64,000 bases of DNA from Patulibacter defluvii (GCF_034096925.1 NZ_JAWZSQ010000017.1:54994-118993); one strand, 5' to 3'; numbered from the stretch's first letter, positions 44,587-53,514 are shown. Notes: generated by a model not told the origin, from the letters alone. A program made the numbers and translations.

Positions 44587-45771
44587 TCAGGCGGTCGGGA
44601 CGACGCCGCCGACGATCGGCGTGCGCGCGACGGCGGGCTCGGGGCGGTCGCGGACGGTGGCGCGGATGCCGCGCTCGGCCAGCTCCTCGAGCGCCGGGCG
44701 GTCGGCCGACCACAGCTCGACCGACCACAGCCCGAGGTCGGCCAGGACCTCGGCGGCGACGGCGAAGTCCGGGCCCACGGTCGGCTCGGCGGTGCCGCCG
44801 AGCCGGCGGACGAGCGCGTCGAGCCGGTCCTCGCCGGCCAGGTAGACCAGCACCCCGGCGCCGGCGTCCTGGATCCAGCGGATCGCCGCGTTGACCGCGC
44901 TGCCGCCGTCGGTGATCGCGAACACGTCGCCGAGCACGTCGGCCCGGTGGACATGGACCGGCACCCGCTCCAGATCGCCGACGTCGCCGTGGATCAGCGC
45001 CACGTGCTCCTGCGCGCCGTCGAGCCCGCGGTAGCCGACCACCTGGAAGGGGCCGAGCCCGTTCGGCATCCGGGTCCCGACCACGCGCCGGACGTGCGAC
45101 TCCTCGCGGCGGCGGTAGCGGGCGAGCGCGGCGACCGAGACCATCTTCAGGCCGTGGGTCGCGCAGAAGCCGGCCAGGTCGGGGACGCGGGCCATCGTCC
45201 CGTCGTCGTTCATCACCTCACAGATGACGCCGGCCGGGGTCAGCCCCGCCAGCCGCGCGAGGTCGACCGCGGCCTCGGTCTGCCCGCGGCGCTCGAGCAC
45301 GCCGCCGGCGCGCGCGGTCAGCGGGAACATGTGCCCCGGCGAGACCAGGTCGCCGGGGCCGGCCGCGGGGTCGATCGCGACGGCGATCGTGCGGGCCCGG
45401 TCGCCGGCCGAGATCCCCGTCGTGACGCCCTCCCGCGCCTCGACCGAGACGGTGAAGGCGGTCCCGTGCGGCGCCTCGTTGCGCGTCGTCATCGGCCGCA
45501 GGCCCATCTCCAGGCAGCGCTCCGGCGTCAGCGCCAGGCAGATCAGCCCGCGGCCGTGGGTGGCCATGAAGTTGATCGCCTCGGGCGTCGCGAACTCGGC
45601 GGCGATCGTCAGGTCGCCCTCGTTCTCGCGGTCCTCGTCGTCGCAGACCACGATCATCCGGCCGGCGCGCAGCTCCGCGATCGCCTCCGGCACCGTGGCG
45701 AACGGGGCGTGGGCGTCGCCGGCGGCGATCTCGTCCGCCGGCGTCGCCGGAATGGTCTCGTCGTAGAACAC
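44587..45771 (-). CDS. RibBA-like protein with key catalytic residues changed in both domains
   Basis: 394 residues. The N-terminal half follows DHBP synthase (RibB): DDEDRENEGD (44-53), THGRGLIC, SPGHMFPL and PAGVICEVMNDDG. However, the conserved GHTEA motif reads GQTEA, with Q164 replacing the metal-binding histidine (His153 in E. coli). The C-terminal half follows GTP cyclohydrolase II (GPFQVVGYRGLDGAQEHVAL), but the zinc-site segment reads RADVLGDVFAITDGG (276-290), so all three zinc cysteines are absent. The protein is therefore unlikely to make riboflavin precursors. It leads the lipid operon, 18 bases before the flavin reductase, under a paired-dyad promoter. Confidence 0.75.
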   Translation of the reverse strand: MFYDETIPATPADEIAAGDAHAPFATVPEAIAELRAGRMIVVCDDEDRENEGDLTIAAEFATPEAINFMATHGRGLICLALTPERCLEMGLRPMTTRNEAPHGTAFTVSVEAREGVTTGISAGDRARTIAVAIDPAAGPGDLVSPGHMFPLTARAGGVLERRGQTEAAVDLARLAGLTPAGVICEVMNDDGTMARVPDLAGFCATHGLKMVSVAALARYRRREESHVRRVVGTRMPNGLGPFQVVGYRGLDGAQEHVALIHGDVGDLERVPVHVHRADVLGDVFAITDGGSAVNAAIRWIQDAGAGVLVYLAGEDRLDALVRRLGGTAEPTVGPDFAVAAEVLADLGLWSVELWSADRPALEELAERGIRATVRDRPEPAVARTPIVGGVVPTA

Positions 45772-45815
45772 GGTCCTCGCCTCCCCGCCGGAACCCCCGG
45801 CATCGCTCTACCGCG

Positions 45816-45877
45816 ACAGTAGGAGCGGGCCGACCGTGCGAAATCCCCTCAGGGGGGAGCTTGCCTCCTCCATCCGG
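45816..45877 (-). promoter_or_regulatory. Paired-dyad promoter of the minus-strand glycerolipid operon
   Basis: On the minus strand, distal dyad around 45867-45877 and proximal dyad CCCC-TGA-GGGG (45845-45855, centre 45850). The -10 TACTGT (45821 to 45816) follows, 29 bp from the proximal centre. It would drive the RibBA-like gene and the eight-gene operon behind it. Confidence 0.5.
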
Positions 45878-45894
45878 GTCGAAGCGCCCGGCGG

Positions 45895-47676
45895 TCAGGC
45901 GTAGAGCGCCTCGATCGCCTCCGCGAAGTGCTCGTCGACCACCTTCCGCTTGACCTTCAGCGTCGGCGTCAGCTCGCCCTCCTCCTGCGACAGGTCGCGG
46001 GGCAGCAGGGCGAACTTCTTGACCTGCTCGACCCGGGCCAGCTTCGCGTTGGCGCGGTCGACGTCGGCCTGGACCAGCGCCCGCACCTCGTCGTGGTCGG
46101 CCAGCGCGGCCAGCTCGGTCGGCAGGCCGCGCTCCCGCGCCCAGGGGACGATCGCCTCCGGGTCGAGCGTGATCAGCGCCACCGGGTAGGGGCGGCGGTC
46201 GCCGTGCATCACCGCCTGGCTGACCCACTTCGAGCGCTTGACGTCGTTCTCGAAGTTCGCCGGGGTCAGGTTCTTGCCGCCGGCGGTGATGATGATGTCC
46301 TTCTTGCGGCCGACGATCGAGATGTAGCCGTCCTCGTCGATCGCGCCGAGGTCGCCGGTGTGCAGCCAGCCGTCCTCGTCGATCGCCTCGCGGGTGGCCT
46401 GCTCCAGCCCGTGGTAGCCCTGGAAGATGTTGGGGCCGCGCAGCAGCAGCTCGCCGTCGGCGGCGATCGCGGCCTCCTGGCCCGGCAGCGAGCGGCCGAC
46501 GGTCCCGAAGCGGTGGTGCTCCAGCGTGTTCATCGCGGCGGCGGTCGAGGTCTCGGTCATCCCGAAGCCCTCGGTCACCGGCACGCCGCAGCCCCAGAGG
46601 AACTCCGCGATCTCGCGCGAGAGCGGCGCGCCGCCGCTGATCGCCCGCCGCAGGTTGCCGCCGAACAGCCCCCGGACCTTCGCGAAGACCGCCTGCTCGC
46701 CGGCGTCGAAGGCGGCGCGCAGCTCGTCGGGCACCGGCTCGCCCCGCAGCTCGCGCTCGCGGACCTCGAGCCCGACCCGGGCCGCGGCCAGCATCCGTTC
46801 GCGGACCTCGGGCTCCTGGCCGCCGACCGCGGCGGCGTAGATCTTCTCGAAGATCCGCGGCACCGAGGGCAGGATCGTCGGCCGCGTCTGCGCCAGCTCC
46901 GGCACGATCCGCGCCGTGTCGCCGCCCCAGTAGACGAGCACCGCGCCGTGGTCGAGCACGATCAGGTGGAAGAGCAGCGCGAAGGCGTGCGCCAGCGGCA
47001 GGAACAGGTACATCGTGCTGTCGCGGTCGACGCTCGACAGCTCGTCGCCGGCGTCGAGGATGAACCGGTAGTTGCCGTGCGAGAGCACGCAGCCCTTCGG
47101 CGGCCCGGTCGTGCCCGACGTGTACATGAACATGTAGGCGTCGTCGGGGGTGACCGCGGCGGCCCGCTCGCGCAGCTCGGCGGCGCCGCGGGCGCGGCCG
47201 CGGGCCCGGACCTCGTCGAGCCCGATCGCGCCGTCGGCCTCGCCGTCGAGGATCACGATCCACTCCAGCGCGGGCAGCTGGTCGCGGACCTGCTGGATCT
47301 TGGCGACCTGCTCGGCGTCCTCGCAGACGATCCCGCGCGACTGCGAGTTGCCGACCACCCAGGCGCACTCCTCGGGCGCGTTGGTCGGGTAGACCGAGAC
47401 GTGGACCGCGCCGGTCGCGGTCAGGCCCAGGTGGGCGACCGACCAGAGCGGACGGGTGCTGCCGAGGACGGCGACCCGGTCGCCGTGGTCGAGGCCGAGG
47501 TCGAGCAGCCCCGACCCGAACTCGATCGCCTGCGCGGACAGGTCGGCGTAGGCGATGTCGGTCCAGTCGCCGGGGGCGGTCTGGTACCGCGCGGCCGGCC
47601 GGTCGCCGTAGGCCTCGCCGATCCGGAACGCGAAGTCGGCGATCGTGGTCCCGGCGACGGTGGCGGTGGTGGTCAT
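45895..47676 (-). CDS. Long-chain acyl-CoA synthetase (FadD15 / AMP-forming type)
   Basis: 593 residues. The P-loop is YTSGTTGPPKGCVLSHGN, followed by the long-chain family stretches IFEKIYAAAVGG and GAPLSREIAEFLWGCGVPV. TEGFGMTETSTAAAMN, the hinge HTGDLGAIDEDGYISIVGRK, KDIIITAGGKNLTPANFE and the catalytic lysine in LTPTLKVKRK are all present. It activates fatty acids to acyl-CoA for oxidation or for the PlsB/DGAT operon. It is encoded next to that operon but in its own unit. Confidence 0.92.
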   Translation of the reverse strand: MTTTATVAGTTIADFAFRIGEAYGDRPAARYQTAPGDWTDIAYADLSAQAIEFGSGLLDLGLDHGDRVAVLGSTRPLWSVAHLGLTATGAVHVSVYPTNAPEECAWVVGNSQSRGIVCEDAEQVAKIQQVRDQLPALEWIVILDGEADGAIGLDEVRARGRARGAAELRERAAAVTPDDAYMFMYTSGTTGPPKGCVLSHGNYRFILDAGDELSSVDRDSTMYLFLPLAHAFALLFHLIVLDHGAVLVYWGGDTARIVPELAQTRPTILPSVPRIFEKIYAAAVGGQEPEVRERMLAAARVGLEVRERELRGEPVPDELRAAFDAGEQAVFAKVRGLFGGNLRRAISGGAPLSREIAEFLWGCGVPVTEGFGMTETSTAAAMNTLEHHRFGTVGRSLPGQEAAIAADGELLLRGPNIFQGYHGLEQATREAIDEDGWLHTGDLGAIDEDGYISIVGRKKDIIITAGGKNLTPANFENDVKRSKWVSQAVMHGDRRPYPVALITLDPEAIVPWARERGLPTELAALADHDEVRALVQADVDRANAKLARVEQVKKFALLPRDLSQEEGELTPTLKVKRKVVDEHFAEAIEALYA

Positions 47677-47731
47677 GGCTCTCCCCTCGTGGTGGTCCGG
47701 GGGCGATCTTGGCGCCCGTTCGAGCGCCGAA

Positions 47732-47778
47732 GCGCCATGTTCTTCCGTCCGGAGCAACAAGCTCACCCTTTCGAGAGG
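47732..47778 (-). promoter_or_regulatory. Possible promoter of the fadD-type gene
   Basis: On the minus strand, the dyad CCT-T-TCGA-G-AGG (47767-47778) lies about 30.5 bp before -10 GAACAT (47742 to 47737). A clear distal partner is missing, so this is a weaker member of the paired-dyad set. Confidence 0.25.
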
Positions 47779-47804
47779 TGGCCGGCCGGTCGCGGCCGCA
47801 CGGA

Positions 47805-47871
47805 CTCCCCCGTTCGGTGAGGAGAACCCCGCAAAGGGGTGACGAGCGGCGGTGGCGGCCCGGCCTAGGGT
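47805..47871 (+). promoter_or_regulatory. Paired-dyad promoter of the isovaleryl-CoA dehydrogenase operon
   Basis: Distal dyad CTC...GAG (47805-47821, centre about 47813.5) and proximal ACCCC-GCAAA-GGGGT (47826-47840, centre 47833), 19.5 bp apart. The -10 TAGGGT is at 47866-47871, 33 bp from the proximal centre. The gene starts at 47932. Confidence 0.55.
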
Positions 47872-47931
47872 CGACGTCCCGAGGTGCGGCGACCCGCCGC
47901 ACGAGGGCGACGAGGAGAGGCCAGCCAGCGC

Positions 47932-49128
47932 ATGTCCGCCGTGATCACCGAGAGCCGCCAGTCGTTCGGCCTGAGCGACGAGCACCGCGAGATCCTGGAG
48001 CAGGTCGATCGCTTCGCCCGCGCCGAGTTCCTGCACCACCAGGAGCGGATGGACAACGAGGAGTGGTGGCCGCCGGACGCCTTCCCGAAGCTCGGGGCCA
48101 ACGGCTACCTGGGGGTCACCGCCCCGGCCGACCTCGGCGGCGCCGAGCTCGACTTCTTCGCCTCCGGGCTGGTGCTGCAGGCGGTCGCGCGCTGGAACCC
48201 GGCGATCTCGCTCGGCATCCTCGCCCACGAGAACCTCTGCCTGAACAACGTCCTCCACAACGCCGGCGACGAGCTGCGGCGGCGCTACCTGCCGGGGATG
48301 TGCGAGGGCACCACCGTCGGCTGCCTCTGCCTGACCGAGCCGGGCGCCGGCTCCGACGCGCTCGGCGGGATGGCGACGACCGCCCGCCGCGAGGGCGACG
48401 AGTACGTCCTCGACGGGACGAAGATCTTCATCACCAACGGCCCGATGGCCGACGTCGCGCTGGTCTACGCGAAGACCGCCCCCGAGCGCGGGGCGAAGGG
48501 CATCTCGGCGTTCCTGGTCGAGACCGCGACGCCCGGCTTCGACGTCGCCCAGAAGCTGGTCAAGATGGGCATGCGCGGGACCCAGACCGCGGAGATCGTG
48601 CTCGACGGCTGCCGGGTGCCGGCGGCGAACCTGGTCGGCCGCGAGAACGAGGGCGTCGCGGTGGTGATGAGCGGCCTCGACCTGGAGCGGATCGGGCTCT
48701 CGTTCATGATCCTCGGGATGGCCGAGCGGGCGCTCGAGCTGGCCGTCGACTACGCCCGCTCGCGGCGCCAGTTCGGCCGCGCGATCGGCGAGTTCCAGCT
48801 GGTCCAGGGGATGCTCGCCGACGTCTACACCGAGGTCGAGGTGCTGCGCAGCTTCTGCTACGACGTCGGCCGCGAGGTCAGCGCGATCGAGCACGGCGCC
48901 GCGCGCAGCCGCGTCCACAAGCGCTCGGCGGCGCTGGTGCTGCAGGCCGGGCTGATGATCATGCGGGTCGCCGACCACGCACTCCAGATCCACGGCGGCG
49001 GCGGGTACATCTGGGAGATGGAGATCAACCGGCTCTACCGGGCCGGCAAGCTGCTCCAGATCGGGGCCGGGACGAACGAGATCCGGCGCGTGATCATCGC
49101 CCGCGAGCTGCTGGGGGCCGGGTCGTGA
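47932..49128 (+). CDS. liuA: Isovaleryl-CoA dehydrogenase-type acyl-CoA dehydrogenase
   Basis: 398 residues from ATG 47932; an upstream GTG-less in-frame start at 47884 is not supported by a ribosome site. The C-terminal motif is IGAGTNEIRR, the isovaleryl-CoA dehydrogenase form in which the usual catalytic glutamate is absent. The relocated catalytic glutamate is seen at E252 in LDLERIG. FAD contacts CLCLTEPGAGSDA and IFITNGP are typical. It oxidises isovaleryl-CoA to 3-methylcrotonyl-CoA in leucine degradation. The downstream carboxylase and HMG-CoA lyase genes support this. Confidence 0.88.
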   Translation: MSAVITESRQSFGLSDEHREILEQVDRFARAEFLHHQERMDNEEWWPPDAFPKLGANGYLGVTAPADLGGAELDFFASGLVLQAVARWNPAISLGILAHENLCLNNVLHNAGDELRRRYLPGMCEGTTVGCLCLTEPGAGSDALGGMATTARREGDEYVLDGTKIFITNGPMADVALVYAKTAPERGAKGISAFLVETATPGFDVAQKLVKMGMRGTQTAEIVLDGCRVPAANLVGRENEGVAVVMSGLDLERIGLSFMILGMAERALELAVDYARSRRQFGRAIGEFQLVQGMLADVYTEVEVLRSFCYDVGREVSAIEHGAARSRVHKRSAALVLQAGLMIMRVADHALQIHGGGGYIWEMEINRLYRAGKLLQIGAGTNEIRRVIIARELLGAGS

Positions 49129-49934
49129 GCGCGCCCCGCGCCCAGCTCGACGTCGCCGACGGCGTCGCCACGATCACGCTCTCCGACCCGGCCGGGGTCA
49201 ACGCGATCGACGCCGACCTGGCGGCCGACCTGCGGGCCTGCGTCGAGGAGGCCGGCGCCCGCCGCGACGTCGGCGCGATCGTGACCGCCGCCCGCGGCCT
49301 CTCGTGGTCGGTCGGCGGCGCGGTCAAGACCTTCGCCGACCTCGGCGACGGCGTCCACGACTACATCCGCGAGGTCGGCGAGGACGTCAACCCGCTGGTC
49401 GCGGCGATCCACCGCTCGCCGAAGATCACGATCGCCGCCGTCCACGGCCCGGTCGCCGGCGGCGGGATCGGGCTGATGGCCGCCCACGACGTGGTGCTGG
49501 CCGACCCGGGCACGACGATCACGATCGCCTACCGCCGCCTGGGCCTGAGCCCGGACGCCGGCGGCACCTACTTCCTGGCCCGCGACCTCGGCTACCGGCG
49601 GGCGCTCGACCTGTACCTGAGCGACGCCACGCTCGACGCCGAGCAGGCGCGGGCGGCCGGGATCGTCAGCCGCGTCGTCGCCGCCGACGCGGTCGCCGAG
49701 GAGGCGCGGGCGCTGGCGCTGCGGTTGGCCGCCGGCCCGCGCGCAGCCCACGCCGCCACCAAGCGGCTGCTGCGGCAGACGACCGACGCGCTGCTGGAGC
49801 GGCAGCTGGAGGACGAGATCCGGTCGCTCGCCGACGGCGCCGCGGGGGCCGACTTCGCCGAGGGCCTGCGGGCGTTCCTCGAGCGCCGCGCGCCGCGCTT
49901 CGGCCCGGCGCCCGCGGGGGTGGCCGGCTCGTGA
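49125..49934 (+). CDS. Crotonase-fold enoyl-CoA hydratase/isomerase, PaaG-like active site
   Basis: 269 residues, GTG start overlapping the previous stop. The oxyanion-hole segment is HGPVAGGGIGLMAAHDVVLA. The catalytic region reads GLSPDAGGTYFLARDLG, with D144 in the position used by PaaG-type isomerases. The two glutamates of classical hydratases are replaced: the residue equivalent to rat E144 is a tyrosine (Y136) and that of E164 an aspartate. Its place in the leucine-type operon would suggest 3-methylglutaconyl-CoA hydratase, but the residues fit an isomerase better. The function is therefore uncertain. Confidence 0.75.
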   Translation: MSAPRAQLDVADGVATITLSDPAGVNAIDADLAADLRACVEEAGARRDVGAIVTAARGLSWSVGGAVKTFADLGDGVHDYIREVGEDVNPLVAAIHRSPKITIAAVHGPVAGGGIGLMAAHDVVLADPGTTITIAYRRLGLSPDAGGTYFLARDLGYRRALDLYLSDATLDAEQARAAGIVSRVVAADAVAEEARALALRLAAGPRAAHAATKRLLRQTTDALLERQLEDEIRSLADGAAGADFAEGLRAFLERRAPRFGPAPAGVAGS

Positions 49935-51931
49935 CCGGCGAGCGCCCGATGTTCTCGACCGTGCTCGTCGCCAACCGCGGCGAGATCGCGGTGCGGGTGA
50001 TCCGGACCCTGCGCCGGCTCGGCATCCGCTCGGTCGCCGTCCACTCCGACGCCGACGCCGGGGCGCTGCACGTGGCCGAGGCCGACGAGGCGGTGCGGCT
50101 GGGGCCGGCGCCGGCCGCCGAGTCGTACCTGTCGATCGAGCGGGTGCTCGACGCGGCTGAGGCGACCGGGGCCGAGGCGATCCACCCCGGCTACGGCTTC
50201 CTGTCCGAGAACCCGGCCTTCGCGCGGGCCTGCGCCGAGCGCGGGATCGCCTTCATCGGGCCGCCGCCGGAGGCGATGGAGGCGCTCGGCGACAAGGTCC
50301 GGGCGAAGCTCGCCGCCGAGGCGGCCGACGTGCCGGTGCTGCCGGGCCTCCAGCGCCCCGGCCTGACCGACGGCGAGCTGCTGGCGTTCGCCGACGAGCA
50401 TCCGCAGGCGTTCCCGCTGATGGTCAAGGCGGCGGCGGGCGGCGGCGGCCGCGGGATGCGGATCGTCCGCGAGCGCGGCGCGCTGCCCGAGGCGCTCCAG
50501 GCCGCCCGCCGCGAGGCGCTGGCCGGGTTCGGCGACGACGCGCTGCTGATCGAGCGCTACGTCGAGCGGGCGCGGCACATCGAGGTCCAGCTGCTGGCCG
50601 ACGCCCACGGCACCGCCGTCCACCTGGGCGAGCGCGAGTGCAGCCTCCAGCGGCGGCACCAGAAGGTCGTCGAGGAGAGCCCGTCGCCGACCGTCTCCCC
50701 GGCGCTGCGCGAGCGGCTCGGCGCGGCCGCGGTCCGGCTCGCCCACGAGGCGGGCTACGTCGGCGCCGGGACCGCCGAGTTCATCGTCTCGGCTGACGAT
50801 CCGGAGCAGTTCTTCTTCCTCGAGGTCAACGCCCGGCTCCAGGTCGAGCACCCGGTGACCGAGCTGGTGACCGGCCTCGACCTGGTCGAGCAGCAGCTGC
50901 TGGTGGCCGCCGGCCGGCCGCTGACCTTCGCCCAGCAGGACGTGCGGCTGGACGGCTGGGCGATCGAGGTCCGGCTCTGCGCCGAGGACCCGGCCAACGG
51001 CTTCCTACCGGCGACCGGCGAGGTCGGCCTCTGGCGGCCGCCGACCGGTCCCGGGGTGCGGGTCGACAGCGGCGTCGCCGTCGGCAGCACCGTCACGCCC
51101 CACTACGACTCGCTGCTGGCGAAGGTGATCGCCTACGGCGAGGACCGGGCGCAGGCGCTCGCGCGGCTGACGAGCGCGCTCGACGACCTGCGGGTGCTCG
51201 GCGTGACGACCAACGCCGGCTTCCTGACCCGGCTGCTGGCCGTGCCCGAGGTCGTCCGCGGCGAGCTCGACACCGGCCTGATCGAGCGCGACGCGGCGGC
51301 GGCGCTGCCGGGCGAGGACGAGGCCCGGCAGGCGGCGGTCGCGCTGGCGCTGCTCGGCACCCTCGACCTGGCGAGCGACCGCGGGCCCGACCCGTGGGAC
51401 ACGCTGGTCGCGTGGCGGGTCGACGGCCGCGCGCCGGTGGTCTGGGAGATCGAGGCGCCGGGCCGGGCCGAGCCGTACGAGGTCCGCGTCGACGGGCCGG
51501 CCGGCGGGGCGCTGGTCGAGGTCGACGGCGAGCGGACCAGCGTCGCGGCGACCGCGCTCGGGCCGCAGCGGCTGCGGGTCGTCCGCGACGGCCGCGGTCG
51601 CCGCTGGGACCACGCGACCGTCGACGGGCGCCGCTGGCTGGCGGCTGGCGCGGACGCCTTCGCGCTGACCGTCCGCGAGCCGGTGGTCGAGGGATCCGAC
51701 GCCGCCGGCGAGGGGTCGCTGGAGGCGCCGATGCCGGGAACGGTGATCGACGTGCGGACGCACGGCGGCGCCGAGGTCGAGGAGGGCGACGTGCTGGTGG
51801 TGCTGGAGTCGATGAAGATGGAGATCACGCTGGTCGCGCCGATCGCCGCGACGGTGGTCGACGTGCAGATCGCGGTCGGCGACAGCGTCCGCCAGGGGCA
51901 GGCGCTGGTCGAGCTGGAGGCGATCGCGTGA
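49931..51931 (+). CDS. liuD: Biotin-dependent acyl-CoA carboxylase alpha subunit (biotin carboxylase plus BCCP), 3-methylcrotonyl-CoA carboxylase-like
   Basis: 666 residues, GTG start overlapping the crotonase stop; ATG 49949 is an alternative. The biotin carboxylase half shows VANRGEIAVRVIRTLRRLGI, the ATP-grasp loop KAAAGGGGRGMRIV and EVNARLQVEHPVTELVTGLD. The C-terminal biotinyl domain has LEAPMPGTVIDV and the biotinylation motif ESMKM. The length matches methylcrotonyl-CoA carboxylase alpha. Adjacent to the carboxyltransferase beta gene. Confidence in the exact acyl-CoA is moderate. Confidence 0.87.
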   Translation: MTGERPMFSTVLVANRGEIAVRVIRTLRRLGIRSVAVHSDADAGALHVAEADEAVRLGPAPAAESYLSIERVLDAAEATGAEAIHPGYGFLSENPAFARACAERGIAFIGPPPEAMEALGDKVRAKLAAEAADVPVLPGLQRPGLTDGELLAFADEHPQAFPLMVKAAAGGGGRGMRIVRERGALPEALQAARREALAGFGDDALLIERYVERARHIEVQLLADAHGTAVHLGERECSLQRRHQKVVEESPSPTVSPALRERLGAAAVRLAHEAGYVGAGTAEFIVSADDPEQFFFLEVNARLQVEHPVTELVTGLDLVEQQLLVAAGRPLTFAQQDVRLDGWAIEVRLCAEDPANGFLPATGEVGLWRPPTGPGVRVDSGVAVGSTVTPHYDSLLAKVIAYGEDRAQALARLTSALDDLRVLGVTTNAGFLTRLLAVPEVVRGELDTGLIERDAAAALPGEDEARQAAVALALLGTLDLASDRGPDPWDTLVAWRVDGRAPVVWEIEAPGRAEPYEVRVDGPAGGALVEVDGERTSVAATALGPQRLRVVRDGRGRRWDHATVDGRRWLAAGADAFALTVREPVVEGSDAAGEGSLEAPMPGTVIDVRTHGGAEVEEGDVLVVLESMKMEITLVAPIAATVVDVQIAVGDSVRQGQALVELEAIA

Positions 51932-53514
51932 GCGTCGTCCTGCGCAGCCACGCTGACCCGGGCAGCGACGACTTCCGGGCCAACGCCGCCGCCCACGCCG
52001 AGCTGGCCGCCGACCTGCGGGCCCAGCTGGAGCGGGTCCGGGCCGGTGGCGGCCCCCGCGCGGCCGAGCGCCACGTCGCCCGCGGCAAGCTGCTGCCCCG
52101 CGAGCGGGTCGACCGGCTGCTCGACCGCGGCTCGCCGTTCCTGGAGCTGTCGCCGCTGGCCGCCCACGGGATGTACGACGACCAGGCCCCCGGCGCCGGG
52201 ATCATCACCGGGATCGGGCGGGTCTCCGGCCGCGAGGTGCTGGTGGTCTGCAACGACGCCACCGTCAAGGGCGGCTCGTACTTCCCGATGACCGCCCGCA
52301 AGCACACGCGGGCGCAGGAGATCGCGCTCCAGAACCGGCTGCCGTGCGTCTACCTGGTCGACTCCGGCGGCGGCTACCTGCCGCTCCAGGACGAGCTGTT
52401 CCCCGACGTCCGCGGCTTCGGCCAGAGCTTCTACAACCAGGCCAACCTCTCGGCCGAGGGGATCCCCCAGATCGCGGCGGTGCTCGGCTCCTGCACCGCC
52501 GGCGGCGCCTACGTCCCGGCGATGTGCGACGAGTCGGTGATCGTCAAGGAGCAGGGGACGATCTTCCTCGGCGGCCCGCCGCTGGTGAAGGCGGCGACGG
52601 GCGAGGAGGTCTCGGCCGAGGAGCTGGGCGGCGGCGAGCTGCACACCAAGCGCTCCGGGGTCGCCGACCACCTGGCCGCCGACGACCAGGACGCGCTGGC
52701 GATCGTCCGTTCGATCGTCGCCAGCCTGCCGCAGAAGGGCCCGCTGCCGTGGCGCCGGCGCGACCCCGAGCCGCCGGCGGTCGACCCGGCCGAGCTGACC
52801 GGCGCGGTGCCCGCCGACCTGCGGACCCCCTACGACCCGCGCGAGATCATCGCCCGGATCGTCGACGGCAGCCGCTTCCACGAGTTCAAGGCCGGCTACG
52901 GCACGACGCTCGTCTGCGGCCTCGCGCACCTCCACGGCCACCAGGTCGGGATCCTCGCCAACCAGGGCGTGATCTTCAGCTCGAGCGCGCTCAAGGGCGC
53001 GCACTTCATCGAGATGTGCGACCAGCGCGGGATCCCGCTGATCTTCCTGCAGAACATCACCGGCTTCATGGTCGGCCGCGACGCCGAGGCGGGCGGGATC
53101 GCGAAGGACGGGGCGAAGCTGATCTCGGCCGTCTCGACCACCCGCGTGCCGCGGCTGACGGTGATCGTCGGCGGCTCGTTCGGGGCCGGCAACTACGGGA
53201 TGTCGGGGCGGCCGTACTTCCCGCGCTTCCTGTGGATGTGGCCGAACGCCCGGATCTCGGTGATGGGCGGCGACCAGGCGGCCAACGTGCTCGCGACCGT
53301 CGGCCGCGAGACCGACCCCGAGAAGGTCGAGGCCCGCAAGCGCGAGATCCGCGACCAGTTCGAGACCCAGGGCCACCCCTACTACTCGAGCGCGCGGCTG
53401 TGGGACGACGGCGTGATCGCGCCCGAGTCGACCCGCGACGTGCTCGGCCTGGCCCTGTCGACCTGCGCCAACGCCCCGCTCGGCGCGCGGCGTCAACCGA
53501 TCTTCCGGATGTAG
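51928..53514 (+). CDS. liuB: Acyl-CoA carboxyltransferase beta subunit, 3-methylcrotonyl-CoA carboxylase-like
   Basis: 528 residues, GTG start overlapping the alpha subunit. The N-terminal half has RHVARGKLLPRERVDRLLD and DSGGGYLPLQDELFPD. The C-terminal half has GHQVGILANQGVIFSSSALK, NITGFMVGRDAEAGGIAKDG and GGSFGAGNYGMSGRPYFPRF. The last, with NYGM and GRAYSPRF-like residues, is typical of methylcrotonyl-CoA carboxylases. It transfers CO2 from carboxybiotin to the acyl-CoA. Part of the leucine-type operon with liuA and liuD. Confidence 0.88.
   Translation: MSVVLRSHADPGSDDFRANAAAHAELAADLRAQLERVRAGGGPRAAERHVARGKLLPRERVDRLLDRGSPFLELSPLAAHGMYDDQAPGAGIITGIGRVSGREVLVVCNDATVKGGSYFPMTARKHTRAQEIALQNRLPCVYLVDSGGGYLPLQDELFPDVRGFGQSFYNQANLSAEGIPQIAAVLGSCTAGGAYVPAMCDESVIVKEQGTIFLGGPPLVKAATGEEVSAEELGGGELHTKRSGVADHLAADDQDALAIVRSIVASLPQKGPLPWRRRDPEPPAVDPAELTGAVPADLRTPYDPREIIARIVDGSRFHEFKAGYGTTLVCGLAHLHGHQVGILANQGVIFSSSALKGAHFIEMCDQRGIPLIFLQNITGFMVGRDAEAGGIAKDGAKLISAVSTTRVPRLTVIVGGSFGAGNYGMSGRPYFPRFLWMWPNARISVMGGDQAANVLATVGRETDPEKVEARKREIRDQFETQGHPYYSSARLWDDGVIAPESTRDVLGLALSTCANAPLGARRQPIFRM

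Noticed and set aside
44587..45771. Functional bifunctional riboflavin enzyme RibBA
   Set aside because: The zinc cysteines and the metal-ligand histidine are absent, so a normal catalytic role is unlikely.
47749..47835. The 47.8 kb dyads also driving the fadD-type gene on the minus strand
   Set aside because: The minus-strand -10 candidate AAGGGT is about 43 bp from the nearer dyad, outside the range seen elsewhere; the dyads fit the plus-strand gene.
47932..53514. Geranyl-CoA (acyclic terpene, atu-type) rather than leucine-type operon
   Set aside because: The isovaleryl-CoA dehydrogenase active-site pattern and the HMG-CoA lyase at 58371 fit the leucine route better, though the unusual crotonase leaves some doubt.
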